The translations under genes and the position numbers were made by a program. From Chamaelirium japonicum (taxonomy: Eukaryota; Streptophyta; Magnoliopsida; Liliales; Melanthiaceae): DNA of 64,000 nt. Below, piece after piece: positions 24,397-37,046 of the stretch. Under the pieces are notes generated by a model. The model searched no databases and was not told the origin of the DNA. It saw only the letters and a list, made by a program, of their open reading frames with translations. The stretch lies in NCBI GenBank assembly GCA_947650365.1, contig OX393549.1, positions 97,191,014 to 97,255,013 on the forward strand, read 5' to 3'. Numbering within the stretch: the stretch's first letter is position 1; each line of letters begins with the position of its first letter.

Positions 24397-25350
24397 TGGA
24401 GGGGGTGTGGTTCACTTGCCGATGTGTGATTCACTTGTTAGAGAAAGAGAGATAGTACTATTGATTTTCTTAATTAACATCAAATGACTATTAAATACCA
24501 TTGAATGGTTATCTTTATAGCAAGTTTTTAATATGATTTATGAGAGAGAGAGAGAGAGCCAGTTCACACATGGAGAAGGATTCTAGCTCTTCAAAAGTGG
24601 TCAATATGTCACAACATGGACTAGCGGGCTCCATTTTACATGTTCATCAATGACGCCTTTAACTCTTTCTTTTTTATTGGCTTTTTTTATGTTTCATATC
24701 ATTAATAGGGAATTAGGTGGGCATCATAAATGGAAAAACATTAATAGTTGGAAGGTAATAGGAATATGGATGACAATTCTCAAACCATAACAGGGTATTA
24801 GGTGGCACCATAAAAGGTAAAGAATTAATAGTGTATGGGTGAAAGTAATATGGATGCAATTCTCAACCCGTTGAAGAATCTCAAGGGATTTGCATGTATT
24901 AAGAACTTTTCAAATTCTTTGAATGGAATCATTTAGACGGTTGCCTAGTACTTACATGCATGAAACCATTATGATTGCAACCTCATTAAGGGCTTGCATA
25001 TAACCATTAAGATTGTGACCACATTAAGGACTTGCATGCATTAAGAGCCTGTCATGCATGATTTTGAATCCTCTCTTTCTCTTTCTCTCTCTCCCGATCG
25101 ACGACCAGATTTATCTTGTTTCTTTTATTGATGGCGAACTTGTTATTATCTTGAACGTCTTTTAAAGAGCTAGAATTTTTCTTTTGTGTGTAAACACGGT
25201 TCTCTTTCAAATCCATTTAAAAACCTACCATAAAGATGATAAATTTTCATTCAATGACATTTAATGGTCATTTGATGTTAATCTCTCTCTCTTTAACAAT
25301 TAAGTGAATCACACTCACTTCAGATTTCACACCTCTTCGAACAGTTGCGA
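24397..25350. mobile_element. Long-TIR (fold-back) element
   Basis: The segment at about 24415-24560 reappears as an imperfect inverted copy at about 25190-25335; for example GTGTGATTCACTT on the left arm matches the complement of the right arm, followed in both by ATTAACATCAAATGAC. The arms are about 140 bp. Interior bases about 24637-25165 recur as a direct copy at 27530-28156. No transposase is seen. Mutator-like or fold-back origin is inferred from arm length only. Confidence 0.5.
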
Positions 25351-25478
25351 TATCTTCTTTGCCAGATGATGTGCATCAAGCACATTCGGGCATTGCCCGG
25401 GTTTCTTACTAATTAGATACTAAAACAGAGCCCTCTCTTCTGAGTTGTGACATGTGGATCTCTTTCTCGAAGACTCAC

Positions 25479-27452
25479 TGTAGACACACGAATTTCGTCG
25501 GACCCGAACCCGACTTACGTGTGCCGACGCGGATGCAAACCCGACACGCGGACTTGACTCGCCCGCACCAATGCGGACCCGGACCCGACTCGCACCTAGC
25601 AAAGAGGAGCGGACCCCATGCTTCAAGGGGGGCCGGCCCCTACTAGGGTCCGAACCCCATGGGGCCGGCCCCTACTAGGACCCGAGCCACATGGGGCTGG
25701 CCCTACTAGGACCCGAACCCCATGAGGGGCCGGCCGGCCTTGCAAGGAAAGAAAGAAAAAAAAAAGAAAAAAAAGGAAAAAAAAGAAAGGAAAGAAAAGA
25801 AAAGGAAAGAAAAGAAAGAAAAGGAAGGAAATACCGCCATGCGCGGGGGGAGGTTGCGTATGACGTCTGCACACACGCGGATCTGCGCCGATCCCTCGAT
25901 CCGACGCACAAGAAGAAGCGTCCGATCGCCATCGATTTCGTGTGCGAAATCCAGCCATAATTGCACCCGCCAGAAAAGGAAAACAACTAAATGTTATTCC
26001 CCTCATCAATGGATGAAGAAATCCCGGGTAATTATGAGAGAGATACAAAAGGGATTTAAAATTAAAAGTTCCCATATCTCTCTCCCCTCCCCTTTGCCTA
26101 TAAATAGAGGGGGTGGGGGAATGAAGAAGGGGTCGAAGACTGAAGACGAAACGCCGAAGCTCTGCAGAAGAGGAGACGCTTCTTCACCGACCCAAGGCTT
26201 CACGAGGCACAGTCAAGCCTGTCCCGAGGGATCGGCTTACTGAAAGTCCTCATTAACGTGAAGACCCTTGCACACGAAGATCAAGACTTCGACTCCGTGC
26301 ACGAAGAAGAAAGCTCGGAGAAGAAGACCCTTCGACTCCGAAGATGCCAAAAGTAAAGGCCGGAGAAGAAGCTCGAAGCGGCACTACCCCGTCGGCTCCA
26401 ACAAATCCTCGATCCCGATCAAGCTCCAAAGCCCGGAGGAGAGAAGCGAAGCGTCATCACCCCGTCGTCTTCGACCAACGCCTGCGCCATCCACGAAGAA
26501 GAAAGCCTGGAGCAGATCGTCTGAAGCGTCGCTACCCCGTCGTCTTCATCAACAAAAGCCGACGCTACAACTGTCGCACGGAGACCGTCGCTACCCTCGT
26601 CGTCTTCATCAACAAAAGCCGATGCCACAACCGTCGCACGGAGATCGGTGCTACCCCCACTATCTTCGAAAGCATTCTTCGACTCCGAACACGCCAAAGA
26701 AGCCCGGAGAAGAAGAGAAGTCCAGTCGACACGTAAACCGTCGAAGCACCGAAGAAGTAGCCCACGTCGTTCGAAGAAGAAGATCGAGTTGACGCTGAAG
26801 CTAAAGCCAACGCAAGAAGCCAAAGCAAAGCCCCAGTAAAGCCCGCACCAAAGCAACGAAAGTGCCAAAGCCAAGCGACTACGCCGGCCACGAGCAAAAG
26901 CACCGCACGTTCTAGCCGATACGACGCGAAGTCCGGAAGAACGAAAGCATCGCAAGTCTCTCCCAGCTACGTCCAAGTGCAAGCGCCGAAGCAAAGCAAA
27001 AGCCAGAGCCACGCCGGGGCCGAGCCAAAGCCAAAAAGCCAAAGCCAAAGCCAATGCCAAAAGCTCGATCGACGCCGCGAACCAACGATCAAGGACACCG
27101 AGGTCAAGCAAGGAACGAGGAAGACGCGAAGACCGAGGAACGAAGCCGAAAACATCTAGCCGAGAAAGCGCGAAGCACGGAAGGGACAAAGCAACGGTGG
27201 ACATTCCTTAGCCTCTCCAAAACCCTCTCCCTGTAAAGACTCCTGTCCTGGGCAACTCCTTCAGAGCTCTCGCACGAACACCACGTGGAGACGCGGATCA
27301 AAGGGATCCCCCAGAAGATCTTTCCCATAATCCCCTGATCAAAACTCGCCGCAACCCGGACTCACTACACCCGAGCCACCCGGGTCCCGGCCACACTTGT
27401 AATCTCGTGTGATTCACAATAAAGACGACCCGCGCTTTTTTCCGACTCCACA
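25479..27452 (+). mobile_element. Solo LTR of the Tat-type gypsy family
   Basis: A 1974-bp LTR beginning TGTAGACACACG and ending CTCCACA, flanked by the 5-bp target duplication CTCAC (25474-25478 and 27453-27457). It is homologous throughout to the 5' LTR at 42745-44879, so it is the same family, left behind by LTR-LTR recombination. A TATA-like TATAAATAG lies near 26098-26106. Inside are AG-rich runs (25745-25832) and a roughly 60-bp unit repeated twice at about 26530-26650. Long reading frames on both strands (26268-27204) follow from low-complexity GAAGAAG/CGACTCC-type sequence and are not genes. Confidence 0.9.
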
Positions 27453-27529
27453 CTCACAAATCCTTCTTTCCGAATGTGAATATGGCTCTCGCACTTTAAA
27501 TCCCATTGAAGACCTATAATCAAAAGCTT

Positions 27530-28156
27530 TACATGTTCATCAATGGCGCCTTTAACTTTCTCTTTTTTATTGGTTTTCTTTGCGTTCCATACCATTAATA
27601 GGGAATTAGGTGGGCATCATAAATGAAAAACATTAATAGTTGTAGGTAAAAGGAATATAGATGACAATTCTCAAGCCATAACAAGGTATTAGGTGGCACC
27701 ATTGAAGGTAAAGAATTAATAGCGTGCCGGTGAAAGGAATATGGATGCAATTCTCAACCCGTTGATGTATAAGTATTTAATGCCCGTACTTGTCGGCACT
27801 CAGATAGCCACCTTCGGTGGCAACACAATCCCCAGATTTGAAGGGAATCGAGGGCGAAGAATCTCAAGGGATTTGTATGCATTAAGAATTTTTAAATTCT
27901 TTGAATTGAGTCATTTAAACTATTGCCTCATTAAGTACTTACATGCATGAAACCATTATGATTGCAACCTCATTAAGGGCTTGCATATAACCATTAAGAT
28001 TGTGACCTCATTAAGGACTTGCATGTAGCTATTAAGAGCCTGCCATGCATGATTTTGAATTCTCTATTTCTCTTTCTCTTTTTCCAGATCTTGATCGACG
28101 ATCAGATTTATCTCATTTCTTTTATTGATGGCGGATTTGTTATTATCTCAAACGGT
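27530..28156 (+). repeat. Direct repeat of the interior of the long-TIR element
   Basis: Matches about 24637-25165 in order and orientation (TTACATGTTCATCAATG start, TTATTGATGGCG end), with about 95 extra bases near 27765-27860. The inverted arms of the first copy are not present. A short motif from the same family, GTCACAAC(A/G)(T/C)GG with GGGCTCCATTTTA, recurs again near 29828-29858. Confidence 0.7.
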
Positions 28157-28599
28157 TGTAACATGTTATATAGACACAATAAATCTTTGAATGTTGCAAC
28201 TCTACCGCTTAATCTTTGTCGTTGAATACGTTGATCATATGTCATCTTTAATTTACTTGGCATTGAATGGTTGTGGTTCGAGCATCGGACCCTCTAATTT
28301 CGAAATAATAAAGATGAATCGTTTGCATCCTCAACCCCCGCATCTCTAACGTCTCATCTCATCAAATTATTGAACAATTCTAAACTGGTCCAAAGACATA
28401 CAATCTGGCTTCAAGGGACTATAAGGAACCAAGATGACAAAGATGATTCTTTGCAAGGAAGCAAGAAAGAAGAAAAAAAAAGTATTTTCTCTCTTACTTC
28501 AGAGAATTCATGTATGTCTATATCCTATATTTCTATTATTTCAACAGATTTATCATGGCTTTTTTTTCTTTGACAATAAAGTGGATTAATTCTTTCCAG

Positions 28600-28680
28600 A
28601 ATAAAGATTGGCTGCGTGATTTACTAGCTTTGATGAGAGGGATGCTATATGATAAGTCCAAGGAGCGGGGTCCAATACAG
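28600..28680 (+). other. Isolated exon-like segment of unknown origin
   Basis: An open 81-base segment in phase 0, preceded by a pyrimidine tract ending TTTCCAG and followed by GTCCAG, encoding a helical-looking peptide (NKDWLRDLLALMRG, then MLYDKSKERGPIQ). It looks like an internal exon of a host gene or a captured fragment. I do not recognise the protein and find no matching neighbour exon, so it may be chance. Confidence 0.25.
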
Positions 28681-30093
<1,413 letters not shown>

Positions 30094-30444
30094 CATTAAA
30101 CATTGCATTCATTAGTAACATTTACTTGTTTTTTATTAGTCTTCTCTAAGGAGTTTCTCAAATGTGGCTGTTGGGGGCATGTGGTTCTCATCCGACGGTT
30201 GAGAAAAGCACGAGCCTTAAACTATGCATTCATTGGTAGCCTTTATTTGTTTTTTATTAAGTTTTTTCTAGGGACTCACATGCGTTGTTGGGGGCCATGT
30301 GTTTCCATCCAAGGGTTAAGTGAATCTCGAGCCTTAAACATTGTATTTATTTGTTTTCTATTCCTTTTTCTCTAGGGAGCGACTCACATGCGATTGTTGG
30401 GAGCCATGTGTTTCTCATCAAAGCGCAGAGCGAAGCCCGAGCCT
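30094..30444 (+). repeat. Tandem repeat, three units of about 115 bp
   Basis: Three diverged head-to-tail units, each with a (T/G)CATTCATT...TTATTTG start, a CATG(T/C)G...GTTGGG(G/A)(G/C)CATG(T/G) middle and a CGAGCCT(T/C) end, starting at about 30094, 30219 and 30335. It lies immediately left of the young copia element. Short frames across it are not genes. Confidence 0.75.
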
Positions 30445-30477
30445 CGCCTGGGGGCTTACACTTGTGTATAACTATAT

Positions 30478-31598
30478 TGTTGGAAATCTAATCGTTCTAA
30501 ACTAGCAAATTTAGGATTTAATCAAATTATTAATATTATAATTGATTAGCAAATGTTATTTTCGCAAACAAGGACAAGTCACAAATTTCTTTTAGAAATT
30601 GTTTGCCAAGGCAGAGCGGGTTCTATGGAACCGTCATTCACCTTGCCGAACTTTTCTAAAAGGGAGATACAATCTATCTAAAATATATCTAATTATTTAG
30701 ATTTCTCTATTAGATGCAAGTCGATTATTTTAGATCTAATGTTAGGACAAAAGAAGAGTTAGAAACTCTGGCCTGTGGTCGAAGCGTGCTAAGCACTGTC
30801 CCAAGAATCTTATTGCCCCCCTCGTGCGGGTCTCGTGGCAATTGTTCTCGGAGATACGGCGACCCCGGTCAGGCGACCTCCTTCTCGTCGGCACGACTCC
30901 AAGAAGGTTTTGCGAACCTCGTAGACTTTCAGGAACCCAGCGACTCGATGACGATCTTCTCGAGGCCGGGAGGCAGCACTGCAGCAAGGCTTTGGTCCGA
31001 GAGAGGGAGTCTCTTCGGAGCAAAGGGGCAGCACCACAGCAATACGGCACGAGAGAATGGGAGAGAGAGAGGCAGTAAGCAGGGAGGAATTCCGATTTTC
31101 GGAATGTGTTAATCCCATGGCTGCACCGGGCCTTATATAGGCCTCGGGCTGTTAATGGGAGGCTGAAAGAGGGGAGCGGTTAATGGGCTACGATTAAGCC
31201 CATTAACCTCGCACGTTACAGCTCTCGTAACGGCTCGCATGCAGCAACGGGTCGCATGCAAAACGGCTAGTAGCCAAAAAGGAATTTAATAAATGGGGGA
31301 GGACTTAATAGCAAAAAAAACAAAAAGAGGGCAGGTGCGGACCAGCCCATTTCGGAGGTGCTATCGTGTCCGGGTTCGCGGGCGCACACACACATGCGCC
31401 GCCCAGCCCATGCCCAAGCCCAAGCCCGGCCCGGCTCGGCACGGCACACACACGCGCGCGTGTGTGAGCTAGTGGAGCCCCTCCTCTAGTGTGATGACTA
31501 GTGGGGGGAAGTGGGCAAATCCTTATATGTTGGTAGGGGATTTCTCCCCTAACCGATATGGGACTAAAAGTGTGGTTTTAACACACACACACCCAACA
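30478..31598 (-). repeat. 3' LTR of the young copia
   Basis: 1121 bp, virtually identical to 35830-36950. The matched frames of 132 and 102 codons that appear in both LTRs (for example 30714-31112) are chance frames. Contains a TATA-like TATATAGGCC near 31134-31143 on the plus strand, and an AC/GC-rich stretch near 31380-31460. Confidence 0.95.
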
Positions 31599-32156
31599 AT
31601 CCCCCACATGTGTTTAAAACCACTAAATATTAAATAATTAAAAAGTTTAAAATGTAAAATAGAAAGACTTTGCTGGATTCCTTATACTACGCAGTAGGTG
31701 TAGGTACCTTCCGGTTTGAACCTCCACTTAGTACAGTTGTATACATCCGTGAGGGCTTGGTGGACTACGCCTTGAACCAGCCTCATTTATCGGGTTTCTA
31801 CAAGTAGTACACGTAGTACAGTTTTCGATGGTTCTAAGCGGGTTGCGCTATTAATGGCCTTGCGCAGATATCTTTTCTTGTATGTTTCTAGGGAGCAGCC
31901 CTGGTCCCAGAGTTGCGGCCTCACAACGACATACATATAGGTAAGTCCTAATAGGGGTGTGAGCAAGGCGACACCCCGCCTCATGGGTCTTGGACTTATT
32001 AAGAGTTTTACACTCATCCTACCCCTTGCTTTTAATAAGCACTGACGTCATAGGGACGGGAGCATTATTCAGTGCTCCTTATTTTCAATCACTACTACAG
32101 TTTGTTTCTACCCATTGAACCTCCGTGAGGTTGGGTTCCCACTGCGGTGATTTTTC

Positions 32157-33546
32157 TTATGGGCTTAATCCCATCCCCCTCGACGATTCTAAGACCACTG
32201 TCCTAGATAGGCCCTTAGTTAGATGATCCGCTAAATTCTTTTCGGATCTAACAAAGTCTAGGGCAATTATTTGATTTTTCATCTTATATCTGAGAGATCT
32301 ATGTCTCACTTTCAGATGTCGATTTATTTTCACGTCAGCGTTTTCTTGATTACATTTATCAATAGCTGATCGACAATCACAATGGATAGATATAGCCGGT
32401 AAAGGCTTTTCTATCAAGGGGATCTCATATAGAAGATCTCGAAGCCATTCTGCTTCTGTGCTAGTGGTATCTAGCGCTATCATTTTTGATTCCATGGTAC
32501 TCCTAGCTATAACAGTCTGTTTGGTGGATTTCCAAGATATGGCTCCACCTCCTAGTAGGAATACATATCCGGTTGTGGACTTAATATCTATTGAATCACT
32601 AATCCAGTTAGCATCAGAGTATCCCTCTAATACAGCTGGATATCCACTATAGTGGAGACCGTATGATATGGTTCCCTTAAGATATCTAAAAATTCTTTCT
32701 AACGCATTCCAATGGGACAAATTCGGGTTAGACGTATAACGACTAAGTCTATTTACCGCGTAAGCGATATCGGGTCGAGTATAGTTTGCTAGAAAACCTA
32801 GCGATCCTATGATTTGAGCATACTCGCTCTGTAATCTAGGAAGTCCAGTATTCTTTGTTAGATGGGTATTTGGATCATATGGTGTGGATACCGGTTGGCA
32901 ATCGGGGTCGTAAAATTTCCTAAGGATTTTCTCGACATAGTGGGATTGGGATAACACTAAACCATTGTCCTTCCTAATGATCTTAGTGTTCAAAATAACG
33001 TCGGCTTGTCCTAAATCTTTCATGTCAAAGTTTTTGGGACAAAAAATGTTTGATATCATTTATGATTTGTATGTTTGAACCGAATATCAGAATATTGTCA
33101 ACATACAAACATAAGATGACAATATTATTATCATCTATTTTATGGTATACACATTCATCCGTTGTGTTGATATCAAATCCATAGGATAAGATAACTTCAT
33201 CGAATTTCATGTGCCATTGTTTTGGGGCTTGTTTAAGTCCATAGAGAGATCGAATTAATTTACACACCTTTCCTTCTTGTCCAGGTGCAGTAAATCCCTC
33301 GGGTTGGTCCATGTAAATTTCCTCATTAAGGTCGTCATTCAAGAAAGCAGTCTTAACATCCATTTGATGTATGACTAGCTTATAGATTGAAGCTAAGGCG
33401 ATGAGGATCCTAATCGTGGTTATCCTAGCGACAGGTGAGTAGACATCAAAGTAGTCTACCCCTGGTTTTTGGGTAAAGCCCTTGGCTACAAGTCGTGCCT
33501 TAAATTTATCTATGGTACCGTCGGGTCTAAGCTTTTTCTTAAACAC
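32157..33546 (-). CDS. Copia reverse transcriptase and RNase H part
   Basis: Two overlapping frames cover the copia reverse transcriptase and RNase H. Motifs include [20 protein letters not shown], the catalytic-region CLYVDNI(L) on the 33025-33546 frame, [13 protein letters not shown], and, on the 32157-33059 frame, [10 protein letters not shown] and the [17 protein letters not shown] passage. Element coding sequence, not a host gene. Broken, as stated for the whole element. Confidence 0.9.
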
Positions 33547-33642
33547 CCATTTACATCCTATAGTTTTACAATCAGGAGGTAAATTGGTGAGTTCCCAGGT
33601 ATGGTTTTGAAGTATGGATTGGATTTCATTATCTATGGCTTC

Positions 33643-34640
33643 TTACCAAAAAGGTGAGTCTATGGACTTCATTGCATCTGTATAGGTGGAGGGAGAGTTT
33701 TCCACCATAAGTGCATAGAAGTCATCAAAGACTTTCTCTACACGGGCACGTTTACTCCTCCTTGGTTCGGTTACCGGTTCAGTCTGGTCTTCAGGTTCTA
33801 ATTGGACTTCGGGTTCGATCTGAGTTACCTGATTAGAACTAGAAGCCTGGTTATTGGGATTAGTATTGATCCTAGTCTTATAAGGGAAGATATTTTCGAA
33901 GTATGAAGCATCTCTTGCTTCGATTATGGTGTTATTGGCTATTTCGCTTATTTCAGAGTTAAACACTAAAAATCGATTAGCGTTACTGTCTGAAGTGTAG
34001 CCAATAAAGATAGCATCTACAGTCTTAGGTCCTATCTTCTTCCTTTTGTTATCGGGGATTTTTACCTTAGCTAGGCACCCCCACACTTTTAAATATTCTA
34101 AGTTTGGTTTTCTATGTTTCCATACTTCGTATGGGGTCAAGTCATTGTGTTTAAAAGGAATACGGTTAAGGATAAAACAAGCCGTTATTAGGGCTTCCCC
34201 CCATAAGTTCTCTGGCGCTCCAGAGCTTAGTAACATGGAATTGACCATGTTCATTAGGGTTCTATTTTTCCTTTCCGCTACACCGTTGGATTGGGGAGTG
34301 TAAGGAGCTGTGACTTCATTGAGTATTCTATAGTCATCACAGTATTCACTTAACTCATTTGAGGTGTACTCCCCTCCTCGGTCTGACCTAAGGATCTTAA
34401 TGGTTTCGTCTAATTGGTTTTCAACTAGAGCTCTGTAAATTTTAAATTTACTGAGTACTTCATCTTTAGTTTTAATAAGGTATAGGTGGCAATATTTTGA
34501 AGCGTCATCTATGAACGTTACAAAATATCTATTGCCACCTCTCGATGTTCTCCCAGAATCACAGACATCGCTGTGAATTAATTCAAGTATATGGGAGTCT
34601 CGATCGATGGTTTTAAAAGATTTTTTAGGTTGTTTCGCTT
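33643..34640 (-). CDS. Copia integrase part
   Basis: Integrase core and C-terminal region on the minus strand. It includes the NRTLMNMVNSMLLSSGAPENLWGEAL passage near 34254-34170, typical of copia integrase, and a C-terminal basic stretch (RRSKRARVEK). The catalytic core lies just right of this, to about 34640. Part of the young copia element. Confidence 0.85.
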
Positions 34641-35393
34641 CTACGCATATCTCGCACTTGTCGAGATTCCTAGTATCGGATTTAGGAATGACTTAGACGG
34701 TTGACCCTCTATGTTGTTGACCTTGGGTTTGGATTCAGAGGATCCCTTTTCCCTGAGCCTATGTTGCTCCTCAATTCTAATAGAGTTTAGAACTTGAGTT
34801 AGGGTTAGGTCACCTTGGGTATGACTTAGGTGCTTAGAGAACTCAGACCAAGAAGCAGGTAGTTTATCTATAAGACATGCTATTTGGAAGGTTTCATCAA
34901 GAGTGGAACCATTCGTCTTTAGGTGTTGGACTAGGTTTTCAAACTCATGAATTTGATCATTCATGGGTTTGGAGTCAACCATTTTGAAGCTGTTGAAGTC
35001 AGACGCTTTGAAGCATTTTACTCCAGCATCATCTAGGCCATATTTACGCTCTAGGGTATCCCATAAGTCCTTAGGATTTTGAATGGTATAGTAGATGTCA
35101 TATAGCCTATCAGATAAAGCCCCTAGGATCCTATGAAGGCCATGGTAGTTGATTTCTTCTGGGGTCCTAGTGGGAATGCCAGAAGTTGGTTCAGTTTCAG
35201 GTTGAGAAGTGGAGGCTCGGGTACGACGAGTTTGGCTAGGCCCATTGGATACTCCTGGTGCGGTTTCACCTATGGCTGATAATAACCCAAGTGTGGTTAG
35301 CCAGAAACACATCTGGTTCTGCCACCTCTTGAAGTTAGACCCGTCAAACTTTTCGGGTTTGGCACTAAGGGTTTCACGGTTTGGTGAGGCCAT
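34641..35393 (-). CDS. Copia gag part
   Basis: Begins MASPNRETLSAKPEKFDG and contains NFKRWQNQMCFWLTTLGLL, the typical copia gag N-terminal region, followed by a helical gag core (DLWDTLERKYGLDDAG, and FENLVQHLKTNG). Start chosen at the first ATG at 35393, 436 bases from the inner edge of the right LTR. Retrotransposon coding sequence. Confidence 0.85.
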   Translation of the reverse strand: MASPNRETLSAKPEKFDGSNFKRWQNQMCFWLTTLGLLSAIGETAPGVSNGPSQTRRTRASTSQPETEPTSGIPTRTPEEINYHGLHRILGALSDRLYDIYYTIQNPKDLWDTLERKYGLDDAGVKCFKASDFNSFKMVDSKPMNDQIHEFENLVQHLKTNGSTLDETFQIACLIDKLPASWSEFSKHLSHTQGDLTLTQVLNSIRIEEQHRLREKGSSESKPKVNNIEGQPSKSFLNPILGISTSARYA

Positions 35394-35829
35394 TTCGGAC
35401 CAAAGTAAGAAGTTGAAATCTGTGGATTAAAAAATGAGTTTTGTCAATTTTAAAGCACACTGTATAGATTTGACTTTCAGAAGTCAAAATGAAACTTCCA
35501 AATCCTAACGGCCAGATGGGCTCCAGGTAGGAGGTGGAGCACTAGGCTCGCTCAAATACCAAGCTACCTTGGGCAATTTAATGCCGGTTTGTCAAGCCTT
35601 TCTAGACACCGTAGGTAGTGGAATATTCCAAATAATGACTCTTAGTCTTTTCTAAAATGTATGCTTTTAATTAACTTTTGTAGAGAACTAATTTTGACTA
35701 ATAACTATAGCGCAACTTTTAACAACTAATAATGAAACTATTTATTCTATGATAACAATACTAACAAAATGAAATGCACAATAGAATGATAATATGATGA
35801 ACGATTAAATAACAATAAGATTCTTGGAT

Positions 35830-36950
35830 TGTTGGAAATCTAATCGTTCTAAACTAGCAAATTTAGGATTTAATCAAATTATTAATATTATAATTGATTA
35901 GCAAATGTTATTTTCGCAAACAAGGACAAGTCACAAATTTCTTTTAGAAATTGTTTGCCAAGGCAGAGCGGGTTCTATGGAACCGTCATTCACCTTGCCG
36001 AACTTTTCTAAAAGGGAGATACAATCTATCTAAAATATATCTAATTATTTAGATTTCTCTATTAGATGCAAGTCGATTATTTTAGATCTAATGTTAGGAC
36101 AAAAGAAGAGTTAGAAACTCTGGCCTGTGGTCGAAGCGTGCTAAGCACTGTCCCAAGAATCTTATTGCCCCCCTCGTGCGGGTCTCGTGGCAATTGTTCT
36201 CGGAGATACGGCGACCCCGGTCAGGCGACCTCCTTCTCGTCGGCACGACTCCAAGAAGGTTTTGCGAACCTCGTAGACTTTCAGGAACCCAGCGACTCGA
36301 TGACGATCTTCTCGAGGCCGGGAGGCAGCACTGCAGCAAGGCTTTGGTCCGAGAGAGGGAGTCTCTTCGGAGCAAAGGGGCAGCACCACAGCAACACGGC
36401 ACGAGAGAATGGGAGAGAGAGAGGCAGTAAGCAGGGAGGAATTCCGATTTTCGGAATGTGTTAATCCCATGGCTGCACCGGGCCTTATATAGGCCTCGGG
36501 CTGTTAATGGGAGGCTGAAAGAGGGGAGCGGTTAATGGGCTACGATTAAGCCCATTAACCTCGCACGTTACAGCTCTCGTAACGGCTCGCATGCAGCAAC
36601 GGGTCGCATGCAAAACGGCTAGTAGCCAAAAAGGAATTTAATAAATGGGGGAGGACTTAATAGCAAAAAAAACAAAAAGAGGGCAGGTGCGGACCAGCCC
36701 ATTTCGGAGGTGCTATCGTGTCCGGGTTCGCGGGCGCACACACACACGCGCCGCCCAGCCCATGCCCAAGCCCAAGCCCGGCCCGGCTCGGCACGGCACA
36801 CACACGCGCGCGTGTGTGAGCTAGTGGAGCCCCTCCTCTAGTGTGATGACTAGTGGGGGGAAGTGGGCAAATCCTTATATGTTGGTAGGGGATTTCTCCC
36901 CTAACCGATATGGGACTAAAAGTGTGGTTTTAACACACACACACCCAACA
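35830..36950 (-). repeat. 5' LTR of the young copia
   Basis: Partner of 30478-31598. Followed on the right by the target duplication TATAT. Confidence 0.95.
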
Positions 36951-36955
36951 TATAT

Positions 36956-36998
36956 AGGGTCATTGTCCCATTGAGTAGAATCATTCATTCACTCCCAA

Positions 36999-37046
<48 letters not shown>

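Larger units (their letters stand above)
30478..36950 (-). mobile_element. Very young Ty1/copia element with 1121-bp LTRs
   Basis: LTRs at 30478-31598 and 35830-36950, both 1121 bp, begin TGTTGGAAATC and end CACCCAACA, with target duplication TATAT at 30473-30477 and 36951-36955. By eye they differ at about two positions, so insertion is very recent. Orientation is minus. From right to left the internal region shows copia gag (34641-35393), integrase (about 33643-34620) and reverse transcriptase-RNase H (32157-33546, with the [18 protein letters not shown]-type RNase H and the ADHLTKGL end). It is broken, with a few breaks, so despite its youth it probably moved with help from a relative. Confidence 0.95.

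Noticed and set aside
26268-27204. Long overlapping frames on both strands
   Set aside because: Lie inside a low-complexity LTR and have a matching LTR elsewhere; composition artefact.
30714-31112. 132-codon frame also present at 36066-36464
   Set aside because: Both copies are in the LTRs of the young copia element; identity reflects LTR duplication, not gene conservation.
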